Shown here: positions 1 through 8,090 of the stretch, in pieces | How the letters are laid out: each line of letters opens with the position of its first letter | How positions within the stretch are numbered: position 1 is the stretch's first letter | Assembly (NCBI RefSeq): GCF_035920345.1 | Contig: NZ_CP109149.1 | Location: 1,488,001-1,552,000 of the forward strand | DNA: 64,000 bases | Direction of reading: 5' to 3' | From: Nocardia vinacea | GTDB lineage: Bacteria > Actinomycetota > Actinomycetes > Mycobacteriales > Mycobacteriaceae | Notes under the pieces: generated by a model | Database searches by the model: none | What the model saw: the letters and a program-made list of their open reading frames with translations, nothing else | Told to the model about the DNA's origin: nothing | Translations under genes and position numbers: made by a program

Positions 1-747
1 AAAGTTGCTGCCGTCGGCGAAGACGAGGAACCAGCCCAATTCGACCCGAGGGTCCCCCGCGCTCCAGATCTCCCAATCGATCAACGCGACCGGTTCGACG
101 CCGTCGCAGATGATGTTTCCGAGGCGGTAATCACCGTGCACCAGTGTCGGTGTAATCGGTTCGGGTGTGGTCCGGCCGAGTAGCTCGAGCAGCCGGTCGC
201 CACCGGCGACGAGGTCGGGTGGGACCGCGCCGAGAGTGCGTGCCCAGCGTGCGAGTTCGGCGTCCGGCGTGAGTGGTGCCTGTACGCCGGGCGCGGTATT
301 CGGATCTATCGCGTGCAGGCGCGGCAGAATTTCCGCGGCACGCCGCATCCGCGCCGCGGCCAAACCGGTTTCGACGGCCGGATCGTCCAGTACCGGTTCC
401 AACGCCGCCCCGGCCACGAATTCCATGGCGAACCAGGCGGGTTCGATGTCGTCGACCGCGACGATGCCCGGTACGGGAACAGATGTGTGCGCCAATGCCT
501 GCATGATCCGGGCCTGGCGCAGCATGTCGTGTCGGCCGATGGCCTGCTGTCCCTCGGGTACGGCCTTGACCACGACGTCACCGCCGGTCGTCCGCACCCG
601 GTACGTCAAGCCGGAATGTCCGCCGAGCAGCGGTTCGAATGCGGTGACCAGGACGTCGAGGTCCGCCTGCAACCGGGTACGGACGCGTTGTTCGATGTCG
701 TGCCCACCCGTCGCCCGACCGCCCGCGGAATCGCTATCTGAACTCAT
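1..747 (-). CDS. Phosphotransferase (APH/choline-kinase fold), partial
   Basis: An open frame runs from an ATG at 747 to the window edge, giving the first 249 residues; the C-terminus lies outside. Near residue 215 the translation has VHGDYRLGNII, the Brenner-type catalytic loop of the aminoglycoside/choline phosphotransferase fold, followed by LIDWEIWSAGDP carrying the metal-binding Asp. This matches the phosphotransferase family often found beside acyl-CoA dehydrogenases (ACAD10/11-like), where phosphorylation of a hydroxyacyl-CoA has been described. The start codon overlaps the stop of the upstream dehydrogenase gene (ATGA, 744-747), so the two are translationally coupled and probably act on one substrate. 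The substrate is not visible; antibiotic resistance is unlikely in this context. Confidence 0.85.
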   Translation of the reverse strand, partial: MSSDSDSAGGRATGGHDIEQRVRTRLQADLDVLVTAFEPLLGGHSGLTYRVRTTGGDVVVKAVPEGQQAIGRHDMLRQARIMQALAHTSVPVPGIVAVDDIEPAWFAMEFVAGAALEPVLDDPAVETGLAAARMRRAAEILPRLHAIDPNTAPGVQAPLTPDAELARWARTLGAVPPDLVAGGDRLLELLGRTTPEPITPTLVHGDYRLGNIICDGVEPVALIDWEIWSAGDPRVELGWFLVFADGSNF

Positions 748-1952
748 GGGCGTGGCTCCCTCGGTAGTCCGAGAACTCGCTCGGCGATGATGTTGTGCTG
801 AACCTCGTCGGTCCCCCCGGCGATCCGATAGCCGGGCGCGCCGAGAATGTGCTCGGCCCACGCGAAGGTTCCCCAATGACCGGAGTCCACGGTGAGGTCT
901 CGCCCGAGTAGCAGGCGCACTACCTCGGAGGTGCGAGCCATCGTGTCGGTCGCCAGTAGTTTTCCGATCGAGGCTTCCGGTCCCGGGTCTTTGCCCGCGA
1001 CAACGGCACCTGCCACCCGCATATTGCCAATTCGCTGTAGATAGCTGCGTATTACGAGGTCGGCGACCTTATCGCGTTCGATCTCGGTCAGCTCCCGTCC
1101 GAGATGTTGTGCCAGCGCTACCGCCTGATCCGCATTGGCCAGACCGAGGTTGCCGCCGTCGAGGCGTTCGGCGGCCAATACGGTGAGCGCTACCGGCCAG
1201 CCCTGCCCCACCGGTCCGAGCCGGTAGCTGTCGTCGAGTCGGACACCGTCGAGGAAGACCTCGTTGAACGAACTGCCACCGGTCATCTGCCGGATCGGGC
1301 GAACGGTCACCCCGGGACTGGTCATCGGCACCAAGAAGACAGTGAGCCCGGCGTGTTTCGCTGCCGAGCTATCGGTTCGGCATACGGCGACGCCGATATC
1401 GGACACCCGCGCGCCCGAGGTCCACACCTTGTGGCCGTCGAGCGTCCACATGCCATCGGCGGATCGGGTGGCGCGTGTCCGCACCGCTGCCAGATCGGAA
1501 CCGGCCTCGGTCTCCGAGAACAATTGGCAGGCAATGATATCCGTGCGCAGCATGGCCCGGACATAGCGTGACCGCTGCTCGTCGGTACCCCATTGCTCAA
1601 TAGTGGGAGCGACGAGTTGCTGTGTCACCGAGAACATTTCGGTGCGCCGTGGCACATCGAAATCCGCTTCGGCGCGCCGGAAGGCAAGGACATACGACAG
1701 CGGCAGACCGCGGCCGCCGTAGGTCTCGGGCCAGTTCAGTGCGCCCCAGCCCGCGTCGAATTTGGCGCGCTCGTACTCGCGGATCCGGTCGGTATGCGCG
1801 CGTTCCTGCTCGGCGCTCCAACTCTCGAAAACGGCTACCGAATCCGAACCCGAACCCCAGACCGATTCCGCTCGGGGGGCTGCCACACTGCTCAACCAGG
1901 TGACCGCCTCATCGGTGAAGCGGACGAGGTCGGGAAGTGTTTGTGTGGTCAC
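744..1952 (-). CDS. Acyl-CoA dehydrogenase (FadE type, 402 aa)
   Basis: Full-length FAD-dependent acyl-CoA dehydrogenase that introduces an alpha-beta double bond in a CoA thioester. The middle domain carries CQLFSETEAGSDLA, the usual FSE..GSDL flavin/substrate motif, and the C-terminus has AGGTDEVQHNIIAERVLGLP. The Glu normally found in the YEGT motif before this stretch is replaced (sequence RIAGGT), as in some subunits of heteromeric steroid-type dehydrogenases. It is the fifth gene of a minus-strand cluster starting with a second dehydrogenase (4421-5554), so an alpha2beta2 partnership is a reasonable inference. The stop overlaps the phosphotransferase start. Confidence 0.92.
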   Translation of the reverse strand: MTTQTLPDLVRFTDEAVTWLSSVAAPRAESVWGSGSDSVAVFESWSAEQERAHTDRIREYERAKFDAGWGALNWPETYGGRGLPLSYVLAFRRAEADFDVPRRTEMFSVTQQLVAPTIEQWGTDEQRSRYVRAMLRTDIIACQLFSETEAGSDLAAVRTRATRSADGMWTLDGHKVWTSGARVSDIGVAVCRTDSSAAKHAGLTVFLVPMTSPGVTVRPIRQMTGGSSFNEVFLDGVRLDDSYRLGPVGQGWPVALTVLAAERLDGGNLGLANADQAVALAQHLGRELTEIERDKVADLVIRSYLQRIGNMRVAGAVVAGKDPGPEASIGKLLATDTMARTSEVVRLLLGRDLTVDSGHWGTFAWAEHILGAPGYRIAGGTDEVQHNIIAERVLGLPREPRP

Positions 1953-1979
1953 TGATTCACCTCGAAAAGTGTTGTCGTC

Positions 1980-3131
1980 TCACACCGAAAGCACGGTGCA
2001 GGCGCTGATTCCGGGCGCCCCGTACACGTGCGTGAAGCCGACCTGCGGCGCTCCGGGTACCTGTCGATCCCCGGCTTCGCCGCGCAGCTGGGTGACTATC
2101 TCGTGCACTTGGCGGAGACCGGATGCGCCGATGGGTTCGCCGTTGGCGATGCACCCACCGTCGGTATTGACCGGCAGTCGCCCGCCGATCTCGGTGTCGC
2201 CTGCCGCGATCATCGACTCCTGTTCGCCGTGCTCGCAGAAGCCGCATTCGGCCATATGCATGATTTCGGCACCGCTCTCGGTGTCCTGTAATTGCGCGAC
2301 ATCGACATCGGCGGGGGAGATACCCGCCTGTTCGAAGGCCGCCGCGGCCGCGTCGGCGCTCACGCTGGTCGGTTCGCCCCCGCCTTGCACGGCCGGGCTG
2401 AATACTTCGAAAGAGCCGAATCGGCGGGTGCGGTGACTGATCGCGCGCAACCGGACCGGGCGCCCGCCGAGTCGCCGGACCGCGGCCTCGGTGGCGACGA
2501 TGATGGCGGCTCCGCCCTCGCCCGGGGAGCAGAACATGTATCGCGTCAACGGGTCGTTCACCAAATCGGCGGCGGCGATCTCGTCGGCCGAAATCGCTTG
2601 ACGTCGCCAGGCATTCGGGTTCAAACTGCCGTTTCGGTACGCCTTTTCGGCAACCTTCGCCAAGGTCGTGCCGGATATACCGTATTCGCGCATGTATCGG
2701 CCGATCTTGGCGCCGAAGAATTGCGTGGTGACCATGAGCCCGGCAGTGCCGTATCCCTCGGGCAGTCCCCATTCGGCGGGTGTCGGATCGAAGGCTCCGC
2801 GTGGGTGTTTATCGAATCCGACCGCCAGCGCGATTTCGGCGGTTCCCGAACGGACCGCGTTGACCGCCGAGAACAATGCACTGCCACCGGTGGCGCAGCC
2901 ATTCTTCACATTGCTGAAAGGTATTCCGGTGAAACCGAGTTCGGCGACGAGGGTGTCGGCGAGCCCCGAACCGTCGCTACCGCCGAAGGCGACCTCGATG
3001 TCGGGCCAGGTCACCCCGGCATCGTCGAGCGCGGCGACGATCGCGCTGACCGCCATCTGACGGCCGGTGATGCCGGGCTGCCTGCCGAACTTGGACAGCC
3101 CGGCTCCGATGATCGAAACTGTTTGTGTCAC
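1980..3131 (-). CDS. Thiolase-like / lipid-transfer protein (383 aa)
   Basis: Thiolase superfamily protein of the SCP-x/lipid-transfer branch, expected to cleave or condense acyl-CoA at the end of a beta-oxidation or retro-aldol sequence. NGCATGGSAL around residue 79 holds the nucleophilic Cys. Near the C-terminus CIANGEPIGASG replaces the GHPxG of classical thiolases with GEPxG, so the usual His is Glu. The GTG start at 3131 is chosen because it overlaps the stop of the DUF35 gene (GTGA) and translation then begins VTQTVSIIGAG, a normal thiolase N-terminus; the longer reading upstream is antisense-like sequence. Pairing with a DUF35 protein is typical of Ltp-type aldolases and thiolases in steroid and isoprenoid side-chain degradation; the substrate here is unknown. 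Confidence 0.88.
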   Translation of the reverse strand: MTQTVSIIGAGLSKFGRQPGITGRQMAVSAIVAALDDAGVTWPDIEVAFGGSDGSGLADTLVAELGFTGIPFSNVKNGCATGGSALFSAVNAVRSGTAEIALAVGFDKHPRGAFDPTPAEWGLPEGYGTAGLMVTTQFFGAKIGRYMREYGISGTTLAKVAEKAYRNGSLNPNAWRRQAISADEIAAADLVNDPLTRYMFCSPGEGGAAIIVATEAAVRRLGGRPVRLRAISHRTRRFGSFEVFSPAVQGGGEPTSVSADAAAAAFEQAGISPADVDVAQLQDTESGAEIMHMAECGFCEHGEQESMIAAGDTEIGGRLPVNTDGGCIANGEPIGASGLRQVHEIVTQLRGEAGDRQVPGAPQVGFTHVYGAPGISACTVLSV

Positions 3132-3499
3132 TGTGCTTCTCTTTGCTGTGGAACGACCCCGAACCGGGGCACCGGTGCGGTGCCGACGAGGTGCACCGGT
3201 GCCCGCTCCAACTCGGTGAAGTCCTCGCATTCCAGGATTGCTTGAATGCGAATACCTTCCGGAAGCTCGACATAACCCACCGCGAATGGGGAAAAGCCTT
3301 CGGCGGGCGGGATATACGGTGGCGACTTGGGCGGGAACCGTTGCACGGTGTAGGCCCACACCACTCCCCGCGTGCTCAACTCCATTGCGACGGCTGTCGG
3401 CTGGACGCATCGTGCGCACATGGTGGTTGCCGGATATGCGACCGTATCGCAGGCCGTGCACCGGCTACCTTCTAGCACCGACGTTGCGTGCTCGCCCAT
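3128..3499 (-). CDS. DUF35 Zn-ribbon/OB-fold protein (123 aa)
   Basis: Small acyl-CoA-associated protein with an N-terminal rubredoxin-like zinc ribbon (Cys-x2-Cys ... Cys-x2-Cys in SRCTACDTVAYP and TMCARC) followed by an OB-fold with typical GYVELPEGIR sequence. Such proteins form complexes with thiolase-like or MaoC-like partners, here almost certainly the overlapping downstream thiolase gene. The ATG at 3499 is preferred over one 18 codons upstream because a strong GAGGAG site lies 6-7 nt before it and it clears the end of the upstream hydratase gene. Confidence 0.88.
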   Translation of the reverse strand: MGEHATSVLEGSRCTACDTVAYPATTMCARCVQPTAVAMELSTRGVVWAYTVQRFPPKSPPYIPPAEGFSPFAVGYVELPEGIRIQAILECEDFTELERAPVHLVGTAPVPRFGVVPQQREAQ

Positions 3500-3537
3500 G
3501 TCGATCTCCTCTTCGAGTCGAATGCCGGCGGCCTTGG

Positions 3538-4326
3538 TCAGCGACCGACCCACTTCGGTTCGCGCTTCTCGAGGAATGCGTTCACGCCCTCGCGTGCGTC
3601 CTCGGACTGCAGGGCATTGCCCACCGCGAGATGCTCCATCACCATGAGCGATTGGATGTCCGCATCCAGACCGCGGTCGATGGTCATCTTCGTGAGCTTC
3701 ATGGTGAACGGGCTCTTGTCGACGATCGGTGCGATGAACTCGGCGACCAGGTCGTCGAGCTTGTCCGCGGGCGCGGCGGCGTTGATCAGATCGAAGTCCA
3801 CGGCTTGCTTGCCGGACAGCAGCTTTCCGGTCAGCATCAGTTCCTTGGTCTTGCGGATACCGATCATGCGGGGCAACCGGTAGATCGGACCCGCGCCACC
3901 GAAAAGCGCACGGCGAATGTGGAAGTCACCGATCAGCGCGTCCTCGGATGCGACAGCGAAGTCGCAGGAGATCATCAGCTCGAATCCGCCGGCCGTCACA
4001 TGCCCCTCGAGGACCGCCAGGGACGGCGTATTCATCGAGTACAGGCGGTCGCACACCTTGGCCGAGAGCACCGCGACATCCATCGCGTTGGTGCTGCCGA
4101 CGTAGTTGGCGAGCAGTTCGTCCAGGTCGAAGCCCGAGCAGAACGTATTGCCGCGGCCACGGAGCACGAGGATCTTGAGCTCCGGGTCCTTATCGACCTC
4201 GACGATGATTTCGTCGAGTCGGTGCAGAAGTTCGACGGTGACGGCGTTCTTCTTGTGCGGGCGGTTGAGCCACACGCGTGCGACGTCACCGTCCTTCTCC
4301 AACACGATGTGGTCGGTGTCCACCAT
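3538..4326 (-). CDS. Enoyl-CoA hydratase/isomerase (crotonase, 262 aa)
   Basis: Crotonase-family enzyme of the usual length. RGRGNTFCSGFDLDELL supplies the first oxyanion-hole segment and FGGAGPIYRLPRMIG the second; the tail LEKREPKWVGR is typical of the family. Expected to hydrate the enoyl-CoA made by the neighbouring dehydrogenases, though crotonases also include isomerases and hydrolases. An AGAAAGAGG site precedes the ATG. The 94-bp gap to the upstream dehydrogenase contains one copy of a 13-bp palindrome shared with the other promoters of this cluster, so this gene and those below it probably have their own promoter under the same control. Confidence 0.93.
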   Translation of the reverse strand: MVDTDHIVLEKDGDVARVWLNRPHKKNAVTVELLHRLDEIIVEVDKDPELKILVLRGRGNTFCSGFDLDELLANYVGSTNAMDVAVLSAKVCDRLYSMNTPSLAVLEGHVTAGGFELMISCDFAVASEDALIGDFHIRRALFGGAGPIYRLPRMIGIRKTKELMLTGKLLSGKQAVDFDLINAAAPADKLDDLVAEFIAPIVDKSPFTMKLTKMTIDRGLDADIQSLMVMEHLAVGNALQSEDAREGVNAFLEKREPKWVGR

Positions 4327-4352
4327 CTCGAACCTCTTTCTTGAACATGAAC

Positions 4353-4365
4353 TGGATTCAATTCA
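4353..4365. promoter_or_regulatory. Candidate operator, copy 1 of 3
   Basis: 13-bp imperfect inverted repeat (tggattcaattca; other strand TGAATTGAATCCA), 27 bp upstream of the enoyl-CoA hydratase start. It matches copies at 5565-5577 and 5629-5641; combined form TGAAYTnAATTCA. Its position at a start of transcription suggests a repressor site. The repressor is not identifiable in the window. Confidence 0.55.
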
Positions 4366-4420
4366 GTTTTACCTAGCCAACCGCTCCGCGTCAACAGGGG
4401 CGCCGGCGCCGTTCGCTGCT

Positions 4421-5554
4421 TCAGATACCGATGAGGGTGGCGATCCGCGCTCGGTGCGCACGTGAATCACCCTGTAGCGCTTCGTTTCCCATTGCCCTGC
4501 GGAAGTAGGAGTGAGCGGGGTGTTCCCAGGTGAAACCGACGCCACCGTGCAACTGGATCGCTTCTGCTGCCGCGTGCACTGCCGCATCGGTACATACGGC
4601 GCCAGCGACCGCCACGGCCAACGAGGCCGATCCCGGGTCCTGTGCATAAATCGCCGCCGCATAGCGGGAGGCCGATCGAGCACGTTCGAGAGTGACCAGC
4701 AGATCGGCCAGTCGATGTTTGACGGCCTGGAACGAGCCGATGGGGCGACCGAACTGGTGTCGAGTCCGCGCGTACTCCACGGTCATCTCGAGCAGGCGGT
4801 CGACAATGCCGGTGTTCTCGCATGCCAGCGCCAGCGTTGCCAGCTCGCCCAGCCGCGCGGCGGTCGCCGCGGTGGCATCGACGTCGGTGAGCGCGTTCGC
4901 CGGACTCCGATCGAAGGTGAGATCTGCGCGACGGCGCGTGGGGTCGAGTACTCGACGCTCGGTCCGGGCGAGCGGTGCGCCCGGTTGAGTGGCGAATAGG
5001 CGGCGGCCGTCCGGGCATTGCGCCGAAACGACGGCCACATCGGCGTTGCCGCCGCCTACCAGGTGGGTCGCCGTACCGTGCAACAGCCACCCTGCCCGCG
5101 TCGGCTCCGCATGCACGTGGTCGGTGCCGGCAGACAAGGCGCTGACCGTCGCAAGCAGGCTTCCGTCCAGAACTCCGGCGAGCACGTCCCCGTCCTGGCT
5201 GGGATCCGCCGACAGCAGTGCGTGGACACCGAGGACTGCCGAGGTGTACACCGGCTCGCATGCGAGCGCGCGACCGCATTCCTCGAGCATGATCCCCAGC
5301 TCGACCATGCTGTAGCCGAGGCCGCCACGGTCTTCGGGGACCGTCAATGTGGTCACCGACATGTCATCGACGAGCGTTTTCCACAGCTGTGGCGAATAGC
5401 CGAGGCCGGCGGAGACGGTTCGCACCTGCTCGATACCGCTGTGTTCGGCGAGTAAGCCGCGGATGGCCGCGCGCAGATCCGACTGCTCCGGTCCGGGTGT
5501 CAGTGCAGGTGGGTCCGTGCGGGGCCATGGCACTTCTGTCGCGAGTGAGGACAT
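4421..5554 (-). CDS. Acyl-CoA dehydrogenase, second subunit type (377 aa)
   Basis: Acyl-CoA dehydrogenase of the shorter actinobacterial type. The C-terminal helical domain carries YARTRHQFGRPIGSFQAVKH and IQLHGGVGFTWEHPAHSYFRR, both diagnostic. The HGGVGFTWEH form is common in one chain of steroid-type heteromeric dehydrogenases, and the partner gene at 744-1952 carries the complementary GGTDEVQ tail, so the two may assemble together (inference). It is the first gene of the minus-strand cluster, divergent from the SnoaL-like pair, with two copies of the 13-bp palindrome in the shared 91-bp promoter region. Confidence 0.92.
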   Translation of the reverse strand: MSSLATEVPWPRTDPPALTPGPEQSDLRAAIRGLLAEHSGIEQVRTVSAGLGYSPQLWKTLVDDMSVTTLTVPEDRGGLGYSMVELGIMLEECGRALACEPVYTSAVLGVHALLSADPSQDGDVLAGVLDGSLLATVSALSAGTDHVHAEPTRAGWLLHGTATHLVGGGNADVAVVSAQCPDGRRLFATQPGAPLARTERRVLDPTRRRADLTFDRSPANALTDVDATAATAARLGELATLALACENTGIVDRLLEMTVEYARTRHQFGRPIGSFQAVKHRLADLLVTLERARSASRYAAAIYAQDPGSASLAVAVAGAVCTDAAVHAAAEAIQLHGGVGFTWEHPAHSYFRRAMGNEALQGDSRAHRARIATLIGI

Positions 5555-5564
5555 CTAACCTACC

Positions 5565-5577
5565 TAAATTGAGTTCA
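5565..5577. promoter_or_regulatory. Candidate operator, copy 2 of 3
   Basis: 13-bp element (taaattgagttca; other strand TGAACTCAATTTA) 11-23 bp upstream of the start of the 377-residue acyl-CoA dehydrogenase, in the divergent promoter region. Same pattern as copies 1 and 3. Confidence 0.55.
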
Positions 5578-5628
5578 GTTTGATGGTTTGAGAGTATCGC
5601 GCCGAAGTCTGGACAAGAAGAGAGATAC

Positions 5629-5641
5629 TGAACTAAGTTCA
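5629..5641. promoter_or_regulatory. Candidate operator, copy 3 of 3
   Basis: Best-formed copy: tgaactaagttca, 6-bp arms TGAACT/AGTTCA around a central base, ending 4 bp before the ATG of the first SnoaL-like gene. So close to the start it would block transcription or initiation. It resembles TetR-type operators in size, but the arm spacing differs from the mycobacterial KstR motif. Confidence 0.55.
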
Positions 5642-5645
5642 TTTC

Positions 5646-6029
5646 ATGAGTTTGGCCATCGAGGGCTACTACGCAACCTTGGACAGCGGGCGATTGGACG
5701 ACGCGGTGGCGTTACTCGCTGAAGACGTCCAGTTCGCGATGCTGTTGCCCACCGGAGTGAACCTCGGCCACGGCCGCGCGGCCATGCTCGATTACCTGCA
5801 GGGCCGGCCGAAGGTGAATCGCAAGCACCGGCTGTTGCGGGTGGCCGCCGACAATGGTGTGGAGTTCGCGTACGGCGCCGTCACCGAGAACGGCGTGACG
5901 ACAACCGGTTACTTCGTCGGCGCGACGCATATCGATGCCGACGGGCTGATCGATCGCTACCAGGTGTCATTCAGCGCCGAATTCGCGCTGATACCAACAT
6001 ATTTCGATGTCGATGGAGTGGTCGGATGA
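5646..6029 (+). CDS. SnoaL-like / NTF2-fold protein 1 (127 aa)
   Basis: Small alpha+beta-barrel protein of the SnoaL/ketosteroid-isomerase superfamily: YYATLDSGRLDDAVALLAEDVQF is the characteristic N-terminal helix pair, followed by GHGRAAMLDYL. Members act as hydratases, isomerases or cyclases on ring or acyl substrates; the residues visible do not choose between these. The ATG is preceded by the candidate operator and lacks a good ribosome site. The stop overlaps the next gene by ATGA, so the two SnoaL-like chains are probably made in equal amounts and may form a heterodimer. Divergent from the acyl-CoA dehydrogenase cluster and likely co-regulated with it. Confidence 0.85.
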   Translation: MSLAIEGYYATLDSGRLDDAVALLAEDVQFAMLLPTGVNLGHGRAAMLDYLQGRPKVNRKHRLLRVAADNGVEFAYGAVTENGVTTTGYFVGATHIDADGLIDRYQVSFSAEFALIPTYFDVDGVVG

Positions 6030-6400
6030 CGATTGCGGCGCCACCGGTGCTGGCCCGGTGGTTCGAATACATGGATTCGGACGACCCCGACCGCGTGCTG
6101 GGCATGATCTCGGGCGACTTCGCGATGTCGGTGCAGTTCTCCAAAGGTGCCGGGCTGTCCGCCGAATTCGTGGGGGACCGCGAGGGGTTGGTCGGCTATT
6201 TGGCGCAGCGCGAGAAGAGCACGCTGGTCCATCACATCGACACCGGTGCGGTGGTGGGTGATTACGAGTTGGTACTCGGTCGGACAACCCGAGGCGGCGC
6301 GTTCGAGGCTTCCTTCAACGCCACCGCACAGCTCGATGCGGACGGCAAGGTGCGGCGCCTTCTCATCGCTCGTACCCCCGAACTGTCCTTTGCGCGCTGA
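6026..6400 (+). CDS. SnoaL-like / NTF2-fold protein 2 (124 aa)
   Basis: Second NTF2-fold protein of the pair, recognised by WFEYMDSDDPDRVLGMISGDFAMSV and by size. It shares the fold but has clearly diverged from its neighbour in sequence. Translation is coupled through the ATGA overlap at 6026-6029. No catalytic assignment is possible from the sequence alone; a role in the adjacent acyl-CoA or steroid-like pathway is inferred from context. Confidence 0.82.
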   Translation: MTIAAPPVLARWFEYMDSDDPDRVLGMISGDFAMSVQFSKGAGLSAEFVGDREGLVGYLAQREKSTLVHHIDTGAVVGDYELVLGRTTRGGAFEASFNATAQLDADGKVRRLLIARTPELSFAR

Positions 6401-6577
6401 GTTCGTCCCGGAACGGTGAACCGCCAAGTCGCTTCGTCGCGGTGATGCGAAGGAATGCCCGCGCCCCGGAACCCGAGGTCGAATCGTCTGCTCGGTTTCT
6501 GCTGCGGCGCCGTGCGCCGGCTCTCCCATCGGCCACCGTGTCTTTGCCGACGGTCCGGCCAATGTCATATGACCAGG

Positions 6578-7396
6578 TCAGGCCGATCGGCGTGCGGTGA
6601 CCAAGAGGTACTCCCATTCCATCCGCCCGTTGCCCAGGTCGTGTTGGGAAGCGAGATCCGCGAGTTCCCGGTCCAACCGCGCGATCCGGTCGGGTTCCGC
6701 GGCAATGGCCTTGTACACGGCGACCGTCGGTCCGTAGTAGGCCTTGAAGAAGTCGCGGAACTCGGCGCCGTCGGCGAAACGATCGATGACCGCGTTTTCG
6801 CGTCGCAGCTCCAGGTCGGCGACGCGATCGCCCAAGAGCGACCGGATATGCGTCTCGTCGCCCCACATCGGTGGCGGCAGCGCACCGGGCGGGGGCGGCG
6901 GAGCGAACGGTTTCATCGTGGCGAACATCTGCCCGATGAATCCGGTGGGTGTCCAGTTGATCAGCCCGATCGTGCCGCCCGGTTTGGTGACGCGCGTCAA
7001 TTCGTCAGCGGCCGCCCGGTGGAACGGCGCGAACATGACGCCCACGCACGAGATCACGGCGTCGAACTCGGCATCGGCGTAGGGCAATGCCTCGGCGTCG
7101 GCTTCCTGCCACTGCAGGTCGACGCCCCGAGCGGCGGCGATACGGCGGCCCGCGTCGAACAGTTCCGGCGTGAGGTCGCTCGCAACGACGTCCGCACCGG
7201 TCTCCGCGGCCGGGATCGCTGCATTTCCGGATCCGGCCGCAATGTCCAGCACGCGCTGACCCGGGCCGATACGGCAGACCTCGACGAGACGCCGACCCAG
7301 CCCAGGGATGACTTCGGTGGCGACGGCCGGGTAGTCGCCCAGTGCCCACATTGCGCGCTGCCGCATCTTGAGATCAGCGGGGCCGGATTCGGTCAT
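6578..7396 (-). CDS. Class I SAM-dependent methyltransferase (272 aa)
   Basis: UbiE-like methyltransferase. Motif I is VLDIAAGSGNAAIPAA, an acidic residue for SAM ribose binding follows in VVASDLTPEL, and the later motifs AEALPYADAEFDAVISCVGV and RVTKPGGTIGLINW are in order. A Pro-rich loop (FAPPPPPGALPPP) follows. An AGAGGGAG site precedes the ATG. It converges with the SnoaL-like pair. The methyl acceptor is unknown. Confidence 0.9.
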   Translation of the reverse strand: MTESGPADLKMRQRAMWALGDYPAVATEVIPGLGRRLVEVCRIGPGQRVLDIAAGSGNAAIPAAETGADVVASDLTPELFDAGRRIAAARGVDLQWQEADAEALPYADAEFDAVISCVGVMFAPFHRAAADELTRVTKPGGTIGLINWTPTGFIGQMFATMKPFAPPPPPGALPPPMWGDETHIRSLLGDRVADLELRRENAVIDRFADGAEFRDFFKAYYGPTVAVYKAIAAEPDRIARLDRELADLASQHDLGNGRMEWEYLLVTARRSA

Positions 7397-8090
7397 CTGA
7401 TGCTCCCTCTGTAGTCGGGCCGGCGGACGCTGCCGAACCTGATCGATTCAGGACGAGTCGCGAAGTGAAATGTTGTGCAGGACAAGTGCGGCCGAACGGT
7501 GGGCGTGGTGCGCCCGGAACGCCACCATGGGCGTGGCTGCCGCGGGCTGACACGACCGCCATTTCGGCCTGTGCAGGCCCGGCGCCGCGCTGCCGTGCAG
7601 CGGGTTCTGCTCATGCTCTTTCGATGCGGTACCGCAATCGCCAGTCGCCGAGGTCCTCGGGCTCGATAGGGTCAGCACCCGGTCCGATCGAACCCAACCA
7701 TTCTGTCGGCGAGCCGGTGAAAACGCGCCGCTACGGTCGCAGCTTGTCGTCGGGATCGAATGTGTCCATCTCGATACCGGTGAACTCCATCGCGATATCA
7801 TTCTCCACGAATCGCGCATCTTCGCGAAGAATTCGGTTTGTCGTTCTTTTCTTGCTGTTCGACTCCCGTCGCCTACTCGCCCTTCCGTCTTCCCGGAATA
7901 CGACTGCGCCCTACCGCACGCTCTGCCCCGCACTGGCGGTAGCTGGTGGATCTATGTCGAAAGGCCGAGACTGGTTACTGTCCGCCCGCGCCATTACGGC
8001 ACGCGACTACACGGGTCGCGCCCACCTCGGAACCCGCCGGATCGGGCGAGGTGCGTGGGTCTCCGCCCATCGACATGAAGGAGGCTGGAA
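7397..8090. other. 694-bp stretch without an intact gene
   Basis: No frame in this stretch has both a plausible start and coding character over its length. The minus strand keeps two short pieces of protein-like sequence (annotated separately at 7611-7850). The last 20 bp hold the AAGGAGG ribosome site of the following gene. Nothing else is recognisable. Confidence 0.6.
7611..7850 (-). pseudogene. Possible decayed minus-strand gene relic
   Basis: Two adjacent minus-strand segments read like real protein but in different frames. The first ends ...FVENDIAMEFTGIEMDTF with a stop at 7731-7733; the second (about 7728-7611) contains TEWLGSIGPGADPIEPED and ends WRLRYRIERA. No start codon with a ribosome site precedes them. 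Family not recognised; the first piece could be the end of an NTF2-like protein. Weak call based only on amino-acid composition. Confidence 0.25.

Noticed and set aside
4353..5641. KstR-type cholesterol regulon sites
   Set aside because: KstR motifs have AAC and GTT separated by 2 bp; these palindromes have 3 bp between the arms and different flanks.
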